From: Chelydra serpentina
Lineage: Eukaryota; Chordata; Testudines; Chelydridae
DNA: 64,000 nt
Assembly (NCBI GenBank): GCA_037349315.1
Contig: JBAIAC010000027.1
Span: forward strand, 21,492,501-21,556,500
Direction: 5' to 3'
Positions 35,774 to 45,890 of the stretch are shown here, one piece after another; positions within the stretch are counted from its first letter, which is position 1; the number at the start of each line of letters is the position of its first letter. The position numbers and the translations under genes are program-made. Below the pieces are notes generated by a model that worked only from the letters and a program-made list of their open reading frames with translations, was not told where the DNA came from and did no database searches.

Positions 35774-36330
35774 TTTAGATTCATATATTTAAGACCAGAA
35801 AGGACCATTCTGATCATCTAGTCTGACTTCCTGCATAGCACGGGCCAGAGAATGTAACTCAGTGATTACATCAAGCCCCTACATTCTGCATATCTTTTAG
35901 AAAAAGACACCCAATCCTGATGTAGACTCCCATTTGTGAGGACTCTGCGACAGCCCTTAGTGAGCTGCTCAAAGGGATGGTTAGTCTCACTGTTAAAAAA
36001 ACAACTGAGCTTCATTTCTAATCGTCATTTGTCTTTTTGCCTTCGTGTGCTAGATTAAAGAGCCCTCTACTATCAGAAATCTTTTCCCCGTGGAGATACT
36101 CATACACCGTGACCAAGTCACCACTTAACCTTGTCTTCAGTAAGTTAAATAGCCCAAGCTTCTTAAGTGTTGCACTGTGAGGCAGGTTTTCCAGACCCCA
36201 GCTCATTCTTTCGCTGGTCTCTGAACCCTTTCCAGTCGTCCAATGTCCTTTTTGAAGTGTGGACACCAGAACTGGACACGGTATCCAGCTATGATCTCAC
36301 TAATGCTGTGTACAACTGCATCTCTCTACA
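35774..36330 (-). mobile_element. CR1 LINE remnant, minus strand
   Basis: Minus-strand reading gives LKKLGLFNLLKTRLSGDLVT and HEGKKTNDD-type ORF2 C-terminal sequence, with the 3' tail at the left (CCTTTCTGGTCTTAAATAT). Confidence 0.8.
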
Positions 36331-37117
36331 CCTACAGCCGCCTCGCGCTGGAAGCATGCGTTCAGTCGCTTTCCATCTTCACCCCAAATCCTTTTCAGAG
36401 TCACCGCTTTCGTGTGTTCAGTTCCTGTGCTGTAAGTGTGAGCTGGGCTCGTTGTACTTTTATCCTTGCTAGAGTCCAAAATCACCAGCCCCTTGAGATG
36501 AGTGGAACAGCTCCCCCCTCCAAGCACTATTGCTTACACTTGCTGCAGACTCAGGCAGACAGGCATTGCATCAGGTCACCACGGTCCCATTCAGAGGTTT
36601 TCTTCACACCCATATGGACTAGAGACTTCATTTTGAAAATGAAATAATATTCGGCATCGTGACTGCACGAGAATGCAGGGCATGGCTCTTAGCAGATGGG
36701 ACTGGACCACGGGCCAGTCACTCTCTTCCTGTGGGGTTCGGGGGGGATGTGAGTGGTAGGGCTCAAGAAGGGCAGTGGGCAGCACAAAGCTGTGGGTGTC
36801 AATGCAGGGGCCAAAGGATTAGTCAGCGTGGGGGAAGGGCTCTTGTCAGCCTGTGCAGACAGGTTGCAGAGAAAGCGCTGATATTTCTTATCTCTCCCTA
36901 CAGCAACTTCCCCTCCTTGCCTGTGGTCACAGCTCACTCCTGCGCTCGCAGGGGAAGTAGAGATCCTGGCCCAGCTGCCTTGTAGCCCAATTTTACTCTG
37001 CTCTGTCTTAAAGAAACACTGCTCCATTTCAGCATCAGCAGCTCACTGTAGGCAGTTGATTGCTGATTTTATTCAGAGGTGCCTCTGCCAGCCAACTGCC
37101 CAGCTGTTTACCCATCA

Positions 37118-37405
37118 GAACATAAAGACATAAGAGCGGCCATACTGGGTCAGACCAATGGTCCATCTAGCCCAGTATCCTGTCTTCCAACAGTGGCCAA
37201 TGCCAGGTGCCCCGGGGGAATGAACAGAACAGGTCACCATCAAGTGATCCATCTGCTGTCACCCATGCCTAGCTCCTGGCAAACAGAGGCTAGGGCCACC
37301 ATCCCTGCCCATCCTGGCAAATAGCCATTGATGGCCCTGTCCTCCAGCTCAGCACCTGTTGACAGTGTCCACCAATGCTCCATGTCCAACGTAGTTCCAA
37401 TGCAT
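37118..37405 (-). mobile_element. Old CR1/L3-like LINE 3' end, minus strand
   Basis: AGAACATAAAGACATAAGAGCGGCC, CTGGGTCAGACCAATGGTCC and CCATCCCTGCCCATCCTGGC are hallmark blocks of this family in reverse orientation. Confidence 0.85.
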
Positions 37406-37719
37406 ACACTTAACCTAACCCCTGCCTGAGATCCAGCCTGCATGCACCAGTTACAGCCTTGTCTTCGCTCTGATCACTTGTCCTGAGCTAGTCACCCCAT
37501 TGCACAAAGCACACAGCAAAAGCAGAAGGGACCAGAGACCAGTGCCGGAAATGGGGAAAGACCCGGAGAGAGGCTATACAATGTTGTTAGAGAGGAGACA
37601 AATGCAGGGGACACGACAGGGTTGTAAAATAGTCAGTGGCATAAGGAAAGGGAATCAGTTGTTCATATTTATTTACTCTCAGAATACTAGAACATCGGGG
37701 TACATGGTTAAGGGAAATA

Positions 37720-38020
37720 TTTTATGCAATGCATGACTGACCTGTGGAACTCATGGCCACAAGATGTAACTGAGTCAGAGATCTTAAAAAGTATCCCAAA
37801 AGAATTAGATGTGTATATGAATAATAAGAATATCATCTGTGTTACACAAGGTAGGACAAAGTATTAAGAGGTATCAACATTCATGCATCATGACATAAAC
37901 CAGCTGCTAACTCTGTAAACTAACGTCTTTTCACTTTCCTCTGGAGTATCTGGAAGTGGCCCGTGTTTAAGACAAGAAGTGGTTAAGATGGACCATTGGT
38001 CTGACCCCTATATTCCTAGC
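37720..38020 (+). mobile_element. Old CR1-type LINE 3' fragment
   Basis: GACCTGTGGAACTCATGGCC and TTAAGATGGACCATTGGTCTGA place it in the same 3' region as 32641-33085. Confidence 0.65.
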
Positions 38021-39066
38021 AACTGACTGCTGCTTATACAAACATCTCAGGGGACACTTTTTAAAATCAGGGATTTGCAAAATTCCAGGGGAAATCCAAT
38101 TGCCAGCTCTCTGATTGGGTTGCAAAGGCAAAGCACATTTAGCAGTTCCATAATAACATCCCACTGTCTAGCTGACATCTCACCACAAGGATGAGAGCAG
38201 CAGCCAGGGCCCCCTCCAGAGAGAGGGATTTTGAGGCAGTTTCTGAAGCATGTGTAGATGCCAAACTTTGAGTAGTGAGCAACTGGAAACAAGAGCTGAG
38301 TGGTTGGTCTGTGCATTTCAAAGCCCTTGCGTCTCTTTCTCTGGAGGCTTCATATGATGGCTGGGTGAGTTATTGAAGGGTAGGAGAGGGCAGGACTCAG
38401 GCAGGAGAGAGACCTTTCCCCAAACAAACCTGGGAGCAGCAAATGGGAAGAGGCTGCCATGGTGGGCTCTAGAATCCCTGTGTATATAAAAGTGTCTAGC
38501 CACAGTGGTTGTGAAAATAACTTTCAACATCTCCCTGATGTGCCCCAATGCAACAGTGTCTGCCTGAGTCTGAAGATGTGCATTCATCTAAGTTACTTGG
38601 TAAAGCTGAACCCTAATGACTGCATTACCCATGTTAACTATTTCACTGCTAATCAAAGTAAGCAAGAAGGGAGAGGGACTTCATACCTCCAAGGTCTGTT
38701 CAACCTCCCGTGAATTATGTCTCACGTTAACATTATGAATGGATGGAGCTTGGGTTGTGGAACTGGGTTTTTTTCCAATTTCCCCCCTGAATCAATGGTG
38801 AGTAACTGGGATACAGAACAGCCGGTGGAGGATCCAAGGGAGTCTGACACAAGCGATGCTACTGGGGAAAAGCAGAGAGCTGGCCCACGTGGTTTCCTCA
38901 GAGGGCCTTCTGGTGCCAAGGGACAGCTGAAAACAAAAGGCTGACGGCCACCTGCTGAGAGGAGGGGATTGGACAAGCACAGCAGTGAGTTAAGGACTGG
39001 CAGGTGGGAGAGGTGAGGAAGGGACAGATGAGCATCTACGATCACGCCCAGCCTAGCACGGGATGC

Positions 39067-39123
<57 letters not shown>

Positions 39124-39809
39124 TGTGAGTGTGTGAGTGTGTGAGTGTGTGTACATCACACCTGCTGCAAGAGAAAGCTGCAGCCTACCTGCTCAGGAGC
39201 AGTCAGGAAGGCCCGATCCAAAGGCTCCCTGATGTCAGGGGAAAGACCCCTCAGCTCCAATGGGGGTTTTGATCAGGACTAGTGCTGAGTGCCCAATTAC
39301 AGACACCTTGCAGAGGGGTCAAGCACCATTCAGAGCTGGGAACACCCAGCACCTCTGAGAACCCAGCCCAGTTTGTGTCATGGTGGAGCCCCAAAAATGG
39401 GGGCACCCAAACGCAGTGGCAGGGGCTAAAACTTTCAGCAGGATCCCACAGCCTGGCCTGCTTCGCACCATGGTGCAGTACTCAGCCATCTAGCCTCCCT
39501 GACATTTCCTTTACATTGTAAGAGTGGTGCCGGACTTTGGGGACAATCTAGGCAGGGGATTTTGCTCTTTTTCAGTTCACAGTTGGGTGCCAGGCCCAGC
39601 GGGGTACTGGGCCGTTCATTCCATTCAGCTGTCAGCTCCACATCCAAGCGTGATTACTAAACATGGCCCTCTGAAGAAGTGCCTCCGATGGAAACATCGC
39701 GTGGCTGAAACCCCGCTCTGCCGCTCTTGCTCCGCTAATCACTAACTGACTTTCTCAGCGGCGTGACCCTCCCCTGAGCCAGCAGCTGCCGAGCTCAGAA
39801 TTAGTCCGT
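38021..39809. other. Non-coding; contains a GT/GA microsatellite
   Basis: (GT)n, (GA)n and TGAGTG repeats lie at 39071-39152. No exon recognised. Confidence 0.5.
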
Positions 39810-40090
39810 TAAAAAGTGAGTCAACTAGAAACTGACAAGTGAAACACACGGGGCTTTGAAGGCAAATAAGAGCGTGAAACAAAACCTCAAAAAGCGAAGT
39901 GACAAACCCCAGCGGCAGGCCCCGTCAAGGGAGGAAAGGGTTAATGCGGGAGCGCTGGCATGCCCATATATAGACAAAACTGACACACTCTCCACCAATG
40001 GTGCAGCTGCCAGGCGGCGTTCGGAGCGGGCGAGTCAGACAGTGCCCAAGGTGGGGGAGGGAAGAGCGTCTCCTGGCCCAGCTTCTGCAG
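39810..40090 (+). promoter_or_regulatory. Candidate TATA promoter and spliced first exon
   Basis: In order on the plus strand: AP-1 motif TGAGTCA at 39817-39823, three GAAAC (IRF half-site-like) motifs between 39828 and 39880, a TATA-like ATATATAG at 39966-39973, and a consensus donor TTCTGCAG|GTGAGA at 40090/40091. A start would be expected near 39,995-40,005. An ATG at 39998 would lie at or near that start, so any transcript may be non-coding. Antisense to SUPT4H1 and MIR142. Inferred from motifs only. Confidence 0.3.
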
Positions 40091-40863
40091 GTGAGAGACG
40101 CTTTGGAGCCCGCCAGAGCCCGGCCTCAGGGCTGGGCAGGTGCCCCCGGGTCACAGAGCATGCCAGGGGGACGGATGCATTAGCACAGCATCTAACATCT
40201 TTTAGGTGAAGTGGCCTGTTAACACCGCTCCAGCCATAGGGAGGACAGGCCTGGGGGCAGGGGCGGGGGGTTAGTGGGTTATAGATCCTTGGAATAAGCC
40301 ATTAATCCAGTGCCGTCATTTTCCATTTCACCTGCTGGAAACAGACGGAGCCGGGCATCTGGAGGGGAGACAGGGCAGAGGTGGCTTGAGGGGGCAGCGG
40401 AGAGGGAGCACGGCCCTGGAGGGCTCTTTTCTCTGCAGCAGCCCGTCCTTCCTCTCCAAGGGTATTTCAAAACAGGCCTTTCCCCTGTTGCGGGGACTGG
40501 CTCCTACACGTTTGCATAGGGAGGGCCACTCCTGACTGCTTCCACGGCACCATCCCCTGTGCCCACCCCTCCATGGGCACAACTAGGGTTCCTAGGACTG
40601 CGCTATTTCTCCCTTGGGCTGAGCTGCTCCGCACCTCGTTCCCAGGGCACCTCAATGCTGCCTTGGAGCGAGCATCTCTTCCTGGGGCGATTGGTGCTGC
40701 AGGTTTCCCCCGTGCTGCTCCAGGCAAGCTCATAATCTGGAACCGCGTTCCCATGTTGTCCTCTGCTGAGCCCTGGCTGGAGGAAGGGCAGGGCTCTGAC
40801 CCCTGCTGCTAAGAAGCCACAGGAAGGACCCCCAGCCTTTCCACTGACCCCAGGGAAGAATCA
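40091..40863. other. Non-coding, GC-moderate
   Basis: Open frames on both strands without recognised domains. Confidence 0.4.
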
Positions 40864-40868
40864 GGAGA

Positions 40869-41058
40869 CAGTGGTGAAGCACTGGAATGGGTTACCTAGG
40901 GAGGTGGTGGAATCTCCTTCCTTAGAGGTTTTTAAGGTCAGACTTGACAAAGCCCTGGCTGGGATGATCTAGTTGGGGTTGGTCCTGCTTTGAGCATGGG
41001 GTTGGACTAGATGACCTCCTGAGGTCCCTTCCAACCCTGAGATTCTATGATTCTATGA
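40869..41058 (+). mobile_element. Young CR1 LINE 3' end
   Basis: GTGGTGAAGCACTGGAATGG through to CTGAGATTCTATGATTCTAT. A near-identical segment occurs at 6351-6537; severely 5'-truncated. Confidence 0.94.
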
Positions 41059-42505
41059 AAGTTAGAAAGGCCAGGGCACAGAACGAGATCAAACTAGCTA
41101 GAGACAAAGGGCAACAAGAAACCATTCTACAAATACATTAGAAGCAAGAGGAAGACCAAAGACAGGGTAGGCCCGTTACTCAATGAGGCGGGGAAAATAA
41201 CAGGAAATCGCAGAGGTACTTAATGACTTCTTTGTTTCAGTTTTCACCAAGAAGGTTGGTGGCGATTGGATGTTTAACATAGCAAATGCCAGTGAAAATG
41301 AGCTGAGGCTAAAATAGGGAAAGAACAAGTTAAAAATTACTCAGACACCTTAGATGTCTTCAAGTCACCAGGGCCTGATGAAATGTATCCTAGAATTCTC
41401 AAGGAGCTGACTGAGGAGATATCTGAGCCATTAGCGATTACCTTTGAAAAGTCATGGAAGGCGGGAGAGATTCCAGAAGACTGGAAAAGGGCAAATATAG
41501 TGACCATCTATAAAAAGGGAAATAAGGACAACCCGGGGAATTACAGACCAGTCAGCTTAACCTCTGTACCTGGAAAGATAATGGAGCAAATAATTAAGCA
41601 ATCAGTTTGCAAACATCTAGAAGATAATAAAGTGATAAGTAACAGTCAGCCTGGATTTGTCAAGAACAAATCATGTCACACCAACCTGATAGCTTCCTTT
41701 GACAAGGTAACAAGCCTTGTGGATGTGGGGAAGCAGTAGACGGTGCATATCTTGATTCAGTGAAGCTTTTGTTACTGTCTCCCATGACCTTCTCATACAC
41801 AAACCAGGGAAATGCAACCTAGATGGAGCTACTATAAAGTGGGTGAAAAATTGGTTGGAAAACCGTACCCAGAGAGTAGTTATCAGTGGTTCACAGTCAT
41901 GCTGGAAGGGCATAACGAGTGGGGTCCCACAGGGATCAGTCTGAGTCTGGTTCTGTTCAATATCTTCATCAGTGTTTTAGATAACGGCACAGAAAGTACA
42001 CTTATAACGTTTGCGGACGATACCAAGCTGGGAGGGGTTGCAAGTGCTTTGGAGGATGGGATTAAAATTCAAAATGATCTGGACAAATTGGAGAAATGGT
42101 CTAGAGTAAATAGGATGAAATTCAATAAGAACAAATGCAAAGTACACCACTTAGGAAGGAACAATCAGTTGCACACATACACAATGGGAAATGACTGTCT
42201 AGAAAGGATTATTGCAGAAAGGTATTTGGGGGGGGGGTTATAGTGGATCACAAGCTAAATATGAGTCAACAATGTAACACTGTTGCTCCTCCCCCCCGCC
42301 CCAAAAAACCCAACATCATTCTGGGGTGTATTAGCTGGAGTATTGTAAGCAAGACACAAGAAGTAATTCTTCCACTCTACTTTGCGCTGATTAGGCCTCA
42401 ACTGGAGTATTGTGTCCAGTTCTGGGTGCCACATTTCAGGAAAGATGTGGAGAAATTGGAGAAAGTCCAGAGAAGTGCAACAAAAATGATTAAAGGTCTC
42501 TAGTG
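41059..42505 (+). mobile_element. CR1 LINE, RT domain with frameshifts
   Basis: From the region before RT (SPGPDEMYPRILKELTEEIS) through the fingers (NYRPVSLTSVPGKIMEQIIK, QPGFVKNKSCHTNLIASFD), a broken palm, the catalytic FADDTKLGG near 42010-42036, and the thumb ([20 protein letters not shown]). Frame breaks occur near 41740 and 42240, and a CCCCCCGCCCC patch near 42290 is unlike CR1. The 3' part is lost at the hAT insertion at 42506. Confidence 0.92.
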
Positions 42506-42743
42506 CAGGGGTTCTCAAACGGTGGGTCGGGACCTCAAAGTGGGTCAGGACCCCATTTCAATGGGGTCGCCAGGGCTGGCGTTAGACTTGCTGGGGCCCA
42601 GGGCTGGAGCCTCACCATCTGGGGCTGAAGCCCTTTGGCTTTGGCCTCCCTGCTTGGGCCAGGGGGCTTGGGCGGGCTCAGGCATCTATATAATTGTTGT
42701 TGTCAGAAGGGGGTCGCAGTGCAATGAAGTTTGACAGCGCCTG
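42506..42743. mobile_element. Non-autonomous hAT element with 8-bp TSD, next to CR1
   Basis: The ends CAGGGGTTCTCAAAC and GTTTGACAGCGCCTG are inverted repeats (12 of 15). The flanks CTCTAGTG (42498-42505) and CTCTAGTA (42744-42751) form an 8-bp TSD with one mismatch. The termini contain GTGGGTCGGGACC, common in this hAT group. Confidence 0.87.
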
Positions 42744-42751
42744 CTCTAGTA

Positions 42752-43448
42752 TATTTGGTTCAAGGAAATGCACCCCCTAGAGGCCCCTCAGAGAACTGCA
42801 CTAGTTCGTGGTCTGTTCTGCACACTGCCCCTGCGGCATGCCAGCAGCTGTTGGAGCTAGGTCTCCACTCTTGTGAAGTTTTCACAGTAGAACGTGGGCA
42901 GAGCCAGCCCTAGGATTGGTAGGGACTGCTGCAAAAGAAGAGAGCAGGACCCCTTCTCTCCCCCACTGCACATCTTAACCACCAAGGCACCGAGCCACCT
43001 TAGGCTTCATGTCTGGACCATGCTCAGCATAAGCGGCTCACATTGGCTGTGGAGAGCTGTGAGTACCTAGCATCTAGGAAAATCAAGCCCTTTGAAGGTG
43101 TCCCAGCTTCAGCACCCAGAAGCAAAGACACTGAGAATCAATGGCCCTATTCTGGAAGTTTTGACCCAGGAGTATGGCCAGGACTTGCAAGGTGGAGTGT
43201 AAGGCTGCCTGCAGAGCAGAGGCATTTCAGCCTTGTGTATGGGTTTACCTCTGAGAGGAGCGAGTCTCTTCGCCCTGGTTCTCCTCCAGCCTCTCACATC
43301 AGCATCTCATCCACAGGGTCCTTCCCCCCCGCCCTTTTTAGTGGGGGACCCACCATATGCTCACCCTGCAACCAATAGCTGGGTGATCTTACTTGAAAGC
43401 ATGGCTCCATGGGAGAGCTACTCCCAGGTCCCGTGGCCTGCAATGCGC
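42752..43448. other. Non-coding stretch
   Basis: No gene or classified repeat recognised. Confidence 0.4.
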
Positions 43449-43492
43449 AGGAGGTCAGACTAGATGAGCGTGACGATCCCTTCTGGCCTTGG
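43449..43492 (+). mobile_element. CR1-type tail fragment
   Basis: GGAGGTCAGACTAGATGAGC...CCCTTCTGGCC, cut off by the adjoining SINE. Confidence 0.7.
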
Positions 43493-43493
43493 A

Positions 43494-43682
43494 ATCATAG
43501 AATATCAGGGTTGGAAAGGACCTTAGGAGGTCATCTAGTCCAACCCCCTGCTCAAAGCAGGACCAATCCCCAATTTTTATTTTTTTTTGCCCCAGATCCC
43601 TAAATGGCCCCCTCAAGGATTGAACTCAGAACCCTGGGTTTAGCAGGCCAATGCTCAAACCACTGAGCTATCCCTCCCCCCA
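43494..43682 (-). mobile_element. tRNA-derived SINE with CR1-like tail (Cry I type)
   Basis: Minus strand: GGGATAGCTCAGTGGTTTGA head and CR1-type tail. A T-rich insertion (about 10 bp) enlarges the middle near 43578. Confidence 0.93.
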
Positions 43683-43809
43683 AATCTAAATTGTTCAGTT
43701 TATTCACCAAAAAATGCAGTTTTGGTCAACCTGAAACTATTTGCAAATTTGAGCTGCTCATGTCAGCCAAGGAAGAGTGTTTCAGAGCCAGCAGAGTGGG
43801 CTTGTCTTT

Positions 43810-44940
43810 CGGTCCCCTTTATCACTCTTAGCTCACTGGTTGGGCCACTTGCCTAAAATGTGGGAGACGGAGGTTTGAATCCCCAGGCTGGGGAAAGGAC
43901 CTGGTCTCACCCACCCAGGTGAACAGCCAACCCCTAGGCCATAGGCTGTTCTGCTCTCCACCGCTCTTGTAAAGCTGTTCCACTTTGTATAAATGTTGTG
44001 ACAAAGTTCCTCCTCTATCTCGGTGGGTCCTGCGCTTATTGGTGGATTTTGCTTGGCTCAGAGACCTTCCCCTCTGGTAGAATCCACAGTCCAGGTTAAC
44101 TCCTCCTGTGTCTGATCAGGAGTTGGGAGTTTTGCGGGGGAACCCAGGCCCGCCCTCTACTCCGGGTTCCAGCCCAGGGCCCTGTGAATTGCAGCTGTTT
44201 AGAGTGCCTCCTGGAACAACTGCATGACAGCTACAACTCCCTGTGCTACTTCCCCATGGACTCCTCCCAACACCTTCTTTATCCTCACCACAGGATCTTC
44301 CAGCAGTATGCCCTCTCACTCTCAGCTCCTAGTGCCTCTTGCTCCCAGCTCCTCACACGCAACCTCCTTCCACAGCTCCTCCCCCCTCACTGACTAACTG
44401 GGAGGCTTTTAACTAGTTCCAGCCAGTCCTTGATTGGCTTCAGGTGTCCCAATCAACCTCCCTGCCTTCTGGAAAGTTCTTAATTGGCCCCAGGTGTCTT
44501 GATTAACCTGGAGCAACTGCCATTTGGTTAACAAGGTATCAGGGATTTGTTTAGCCTGGGGCTAACATACTGGTTCCTCACCACTTTCCTATAGCCATCT
44601 GACCTTGCCCCGTCACAATACGTAACCATTCGTTGGGCCAGAGAGACTGAGGAGGATGTGGAGCTTGGTGATGAAGGCACACGCCTGGGAGATGTGGAAT
44701 CAAATCCCCCCTCTGATTCAGGCAGAGAGAAGACTGGAATCCCCAGCTCCTACCTCCCCCGTGAGTGCCTTAACGACCAGGCAATGCAGTCCTTCTTGCG
44801 CTCTTTGGCCCAACGGCAAGTTAAATGTTTATACCAAGCAGCAGAGTTTCAACAGAAGGGCGTGAGCCACCCACCCTAGAATAGCCTGCTGGTTAAGGTG
44901 CTCACAGGGGGAGCTGAGTTCAAGTCCCTGCACCTCCCAC
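43810..44940. repeat. Composite tRNA-like repeat split by an LTR-like insertion
   Basis: Plus-strand tRNA-like modules at about 43825-43885 (TTAGCTCACTGGTTGGGCC...GGAGGTTTGAATCCCC), 44655-44712 and 44882-44932, plus a minus-strand module at about 44745-44790 (CTGGTCGTTAAGGCACTCAC). The line TTCCACTTTGTATAAAT/ACGTAACCATTCG is interrupted at 43997-44617. Confidence 0.55.
43997..44617. mobile_element. LTR-like element (TGTGAC...GTCACA)
   Basis: 621 bp bounded by TGTGAC and GTCACA, without coding capacity, inserted in the tRNA-like composite repeat. TG...CA ends and size suit a solo LTR. The flanks AAATGT and ATACGT are only a weak target duplication, so a DNA transposon remains possible. Confidence 0.5.
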
Positions 44941-45111
44941 AGCCCAGGCCTGTGCCTAACCCATGGGCAATCACAGACCCAGGTGGTTTGCTGCCTGAAA
45001 TGGCCTTTCCCCGGCTGTCATGATTTGAGGACTTCAATAGCTGAGACATAGACATAGGTGAGAGGATTATTGCAGGAGTGGGTGGGTGAGATTCTGTGGC
45101 CTGCATTGTGC

Positions 45112-45165
45112 AGGAGGTCAGACTAGATGAGCATAATGGTCCCTTCTGACCTTAAAGTCTATGAG
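45112..45165 (+). mobile_element. CR1-type tail fragment
   Basis: AGGAGGTCAGACTAGATGAG...CCCTTCTGACC followed by AAAGTCTATGAG. Confidence 0.7.
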
Positions 45166-45519
45166 TCAGCAAATTCCAAATATTTTCAGAACCAAACTGA
45201 ACATTTCCCCTGAGTTTTCAGTTTGCTTATTGGACTAAAAAGTCATTGATTTGCCCAGCTCCACTCTCAGAGCCACCTCTTTACTCGGGACCTGCCCCCT
45301 TCCATCCAAACCTAACTCTCCCCTTCCCCACACCTCATCACCGGCCAGCCAGCAAACAGAACGTTCTGTCCGAGTGGAGCTCCAAACGTCCCCCCACCTG
45401 CACCCGTCTCTGTTCCATTGCGAGTCCCTCCCGCCTCCCTGCAGCTCAGGACCATCACGTGGGCTCCACCTTTGGCTCAGCACACGAGGCTCTGTCAAAA
45501 CCTTGCCGCTTCTTCCGAC

Positions 45520-45890
45520 ACCTTCCAAAGACCCGACCTGTCCCGTCTGATCCCCCACCCCCAAAACCCTTGTCCAGGCATTTGTCATCTCACATCTTGA
45601 CAACTGCAACTGTCTCCTCTTGGCCTCAGCAAGGGCAAAGTCCCTTCCCCACCACACCCACACTGCTGCTAAGATCAGCTTCTTTGCCTCTCACCCTGGT
45701 CCCTCTTCCCCACCACATTCAACATGCTACTTTCAGGCCATTTGGGACCTAGCCTACCTGTCACCTCAGACATATTACCAAGCCCCCGAGCCCCTTCCCC
45801 ACTGCCAGCCTGCATGGCCCATTCGGCCAATTCCCCAGCAAGCACCTTTCTCCCTAGGCGAAGCTTCTCATTACTATCTAACACTTCGGC
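45520..45890 (+). mobile_element. Possible L2-like LINE RT remnant
   Basis: The plus strand reads LVQAFVISHLDNCNCLLLAS, resembling the FVTSRLDYCNSLL block of L2-type reverse transcriptases, followed by decayed sequence. Confidence 0.4.

Noticed and set aside
45235..45752. 168- and 142-codon overlapping frames
   Set aside because: Opposite-strand shadows of each other in C-rich sequence; the only recognisable motif is LINE-like.
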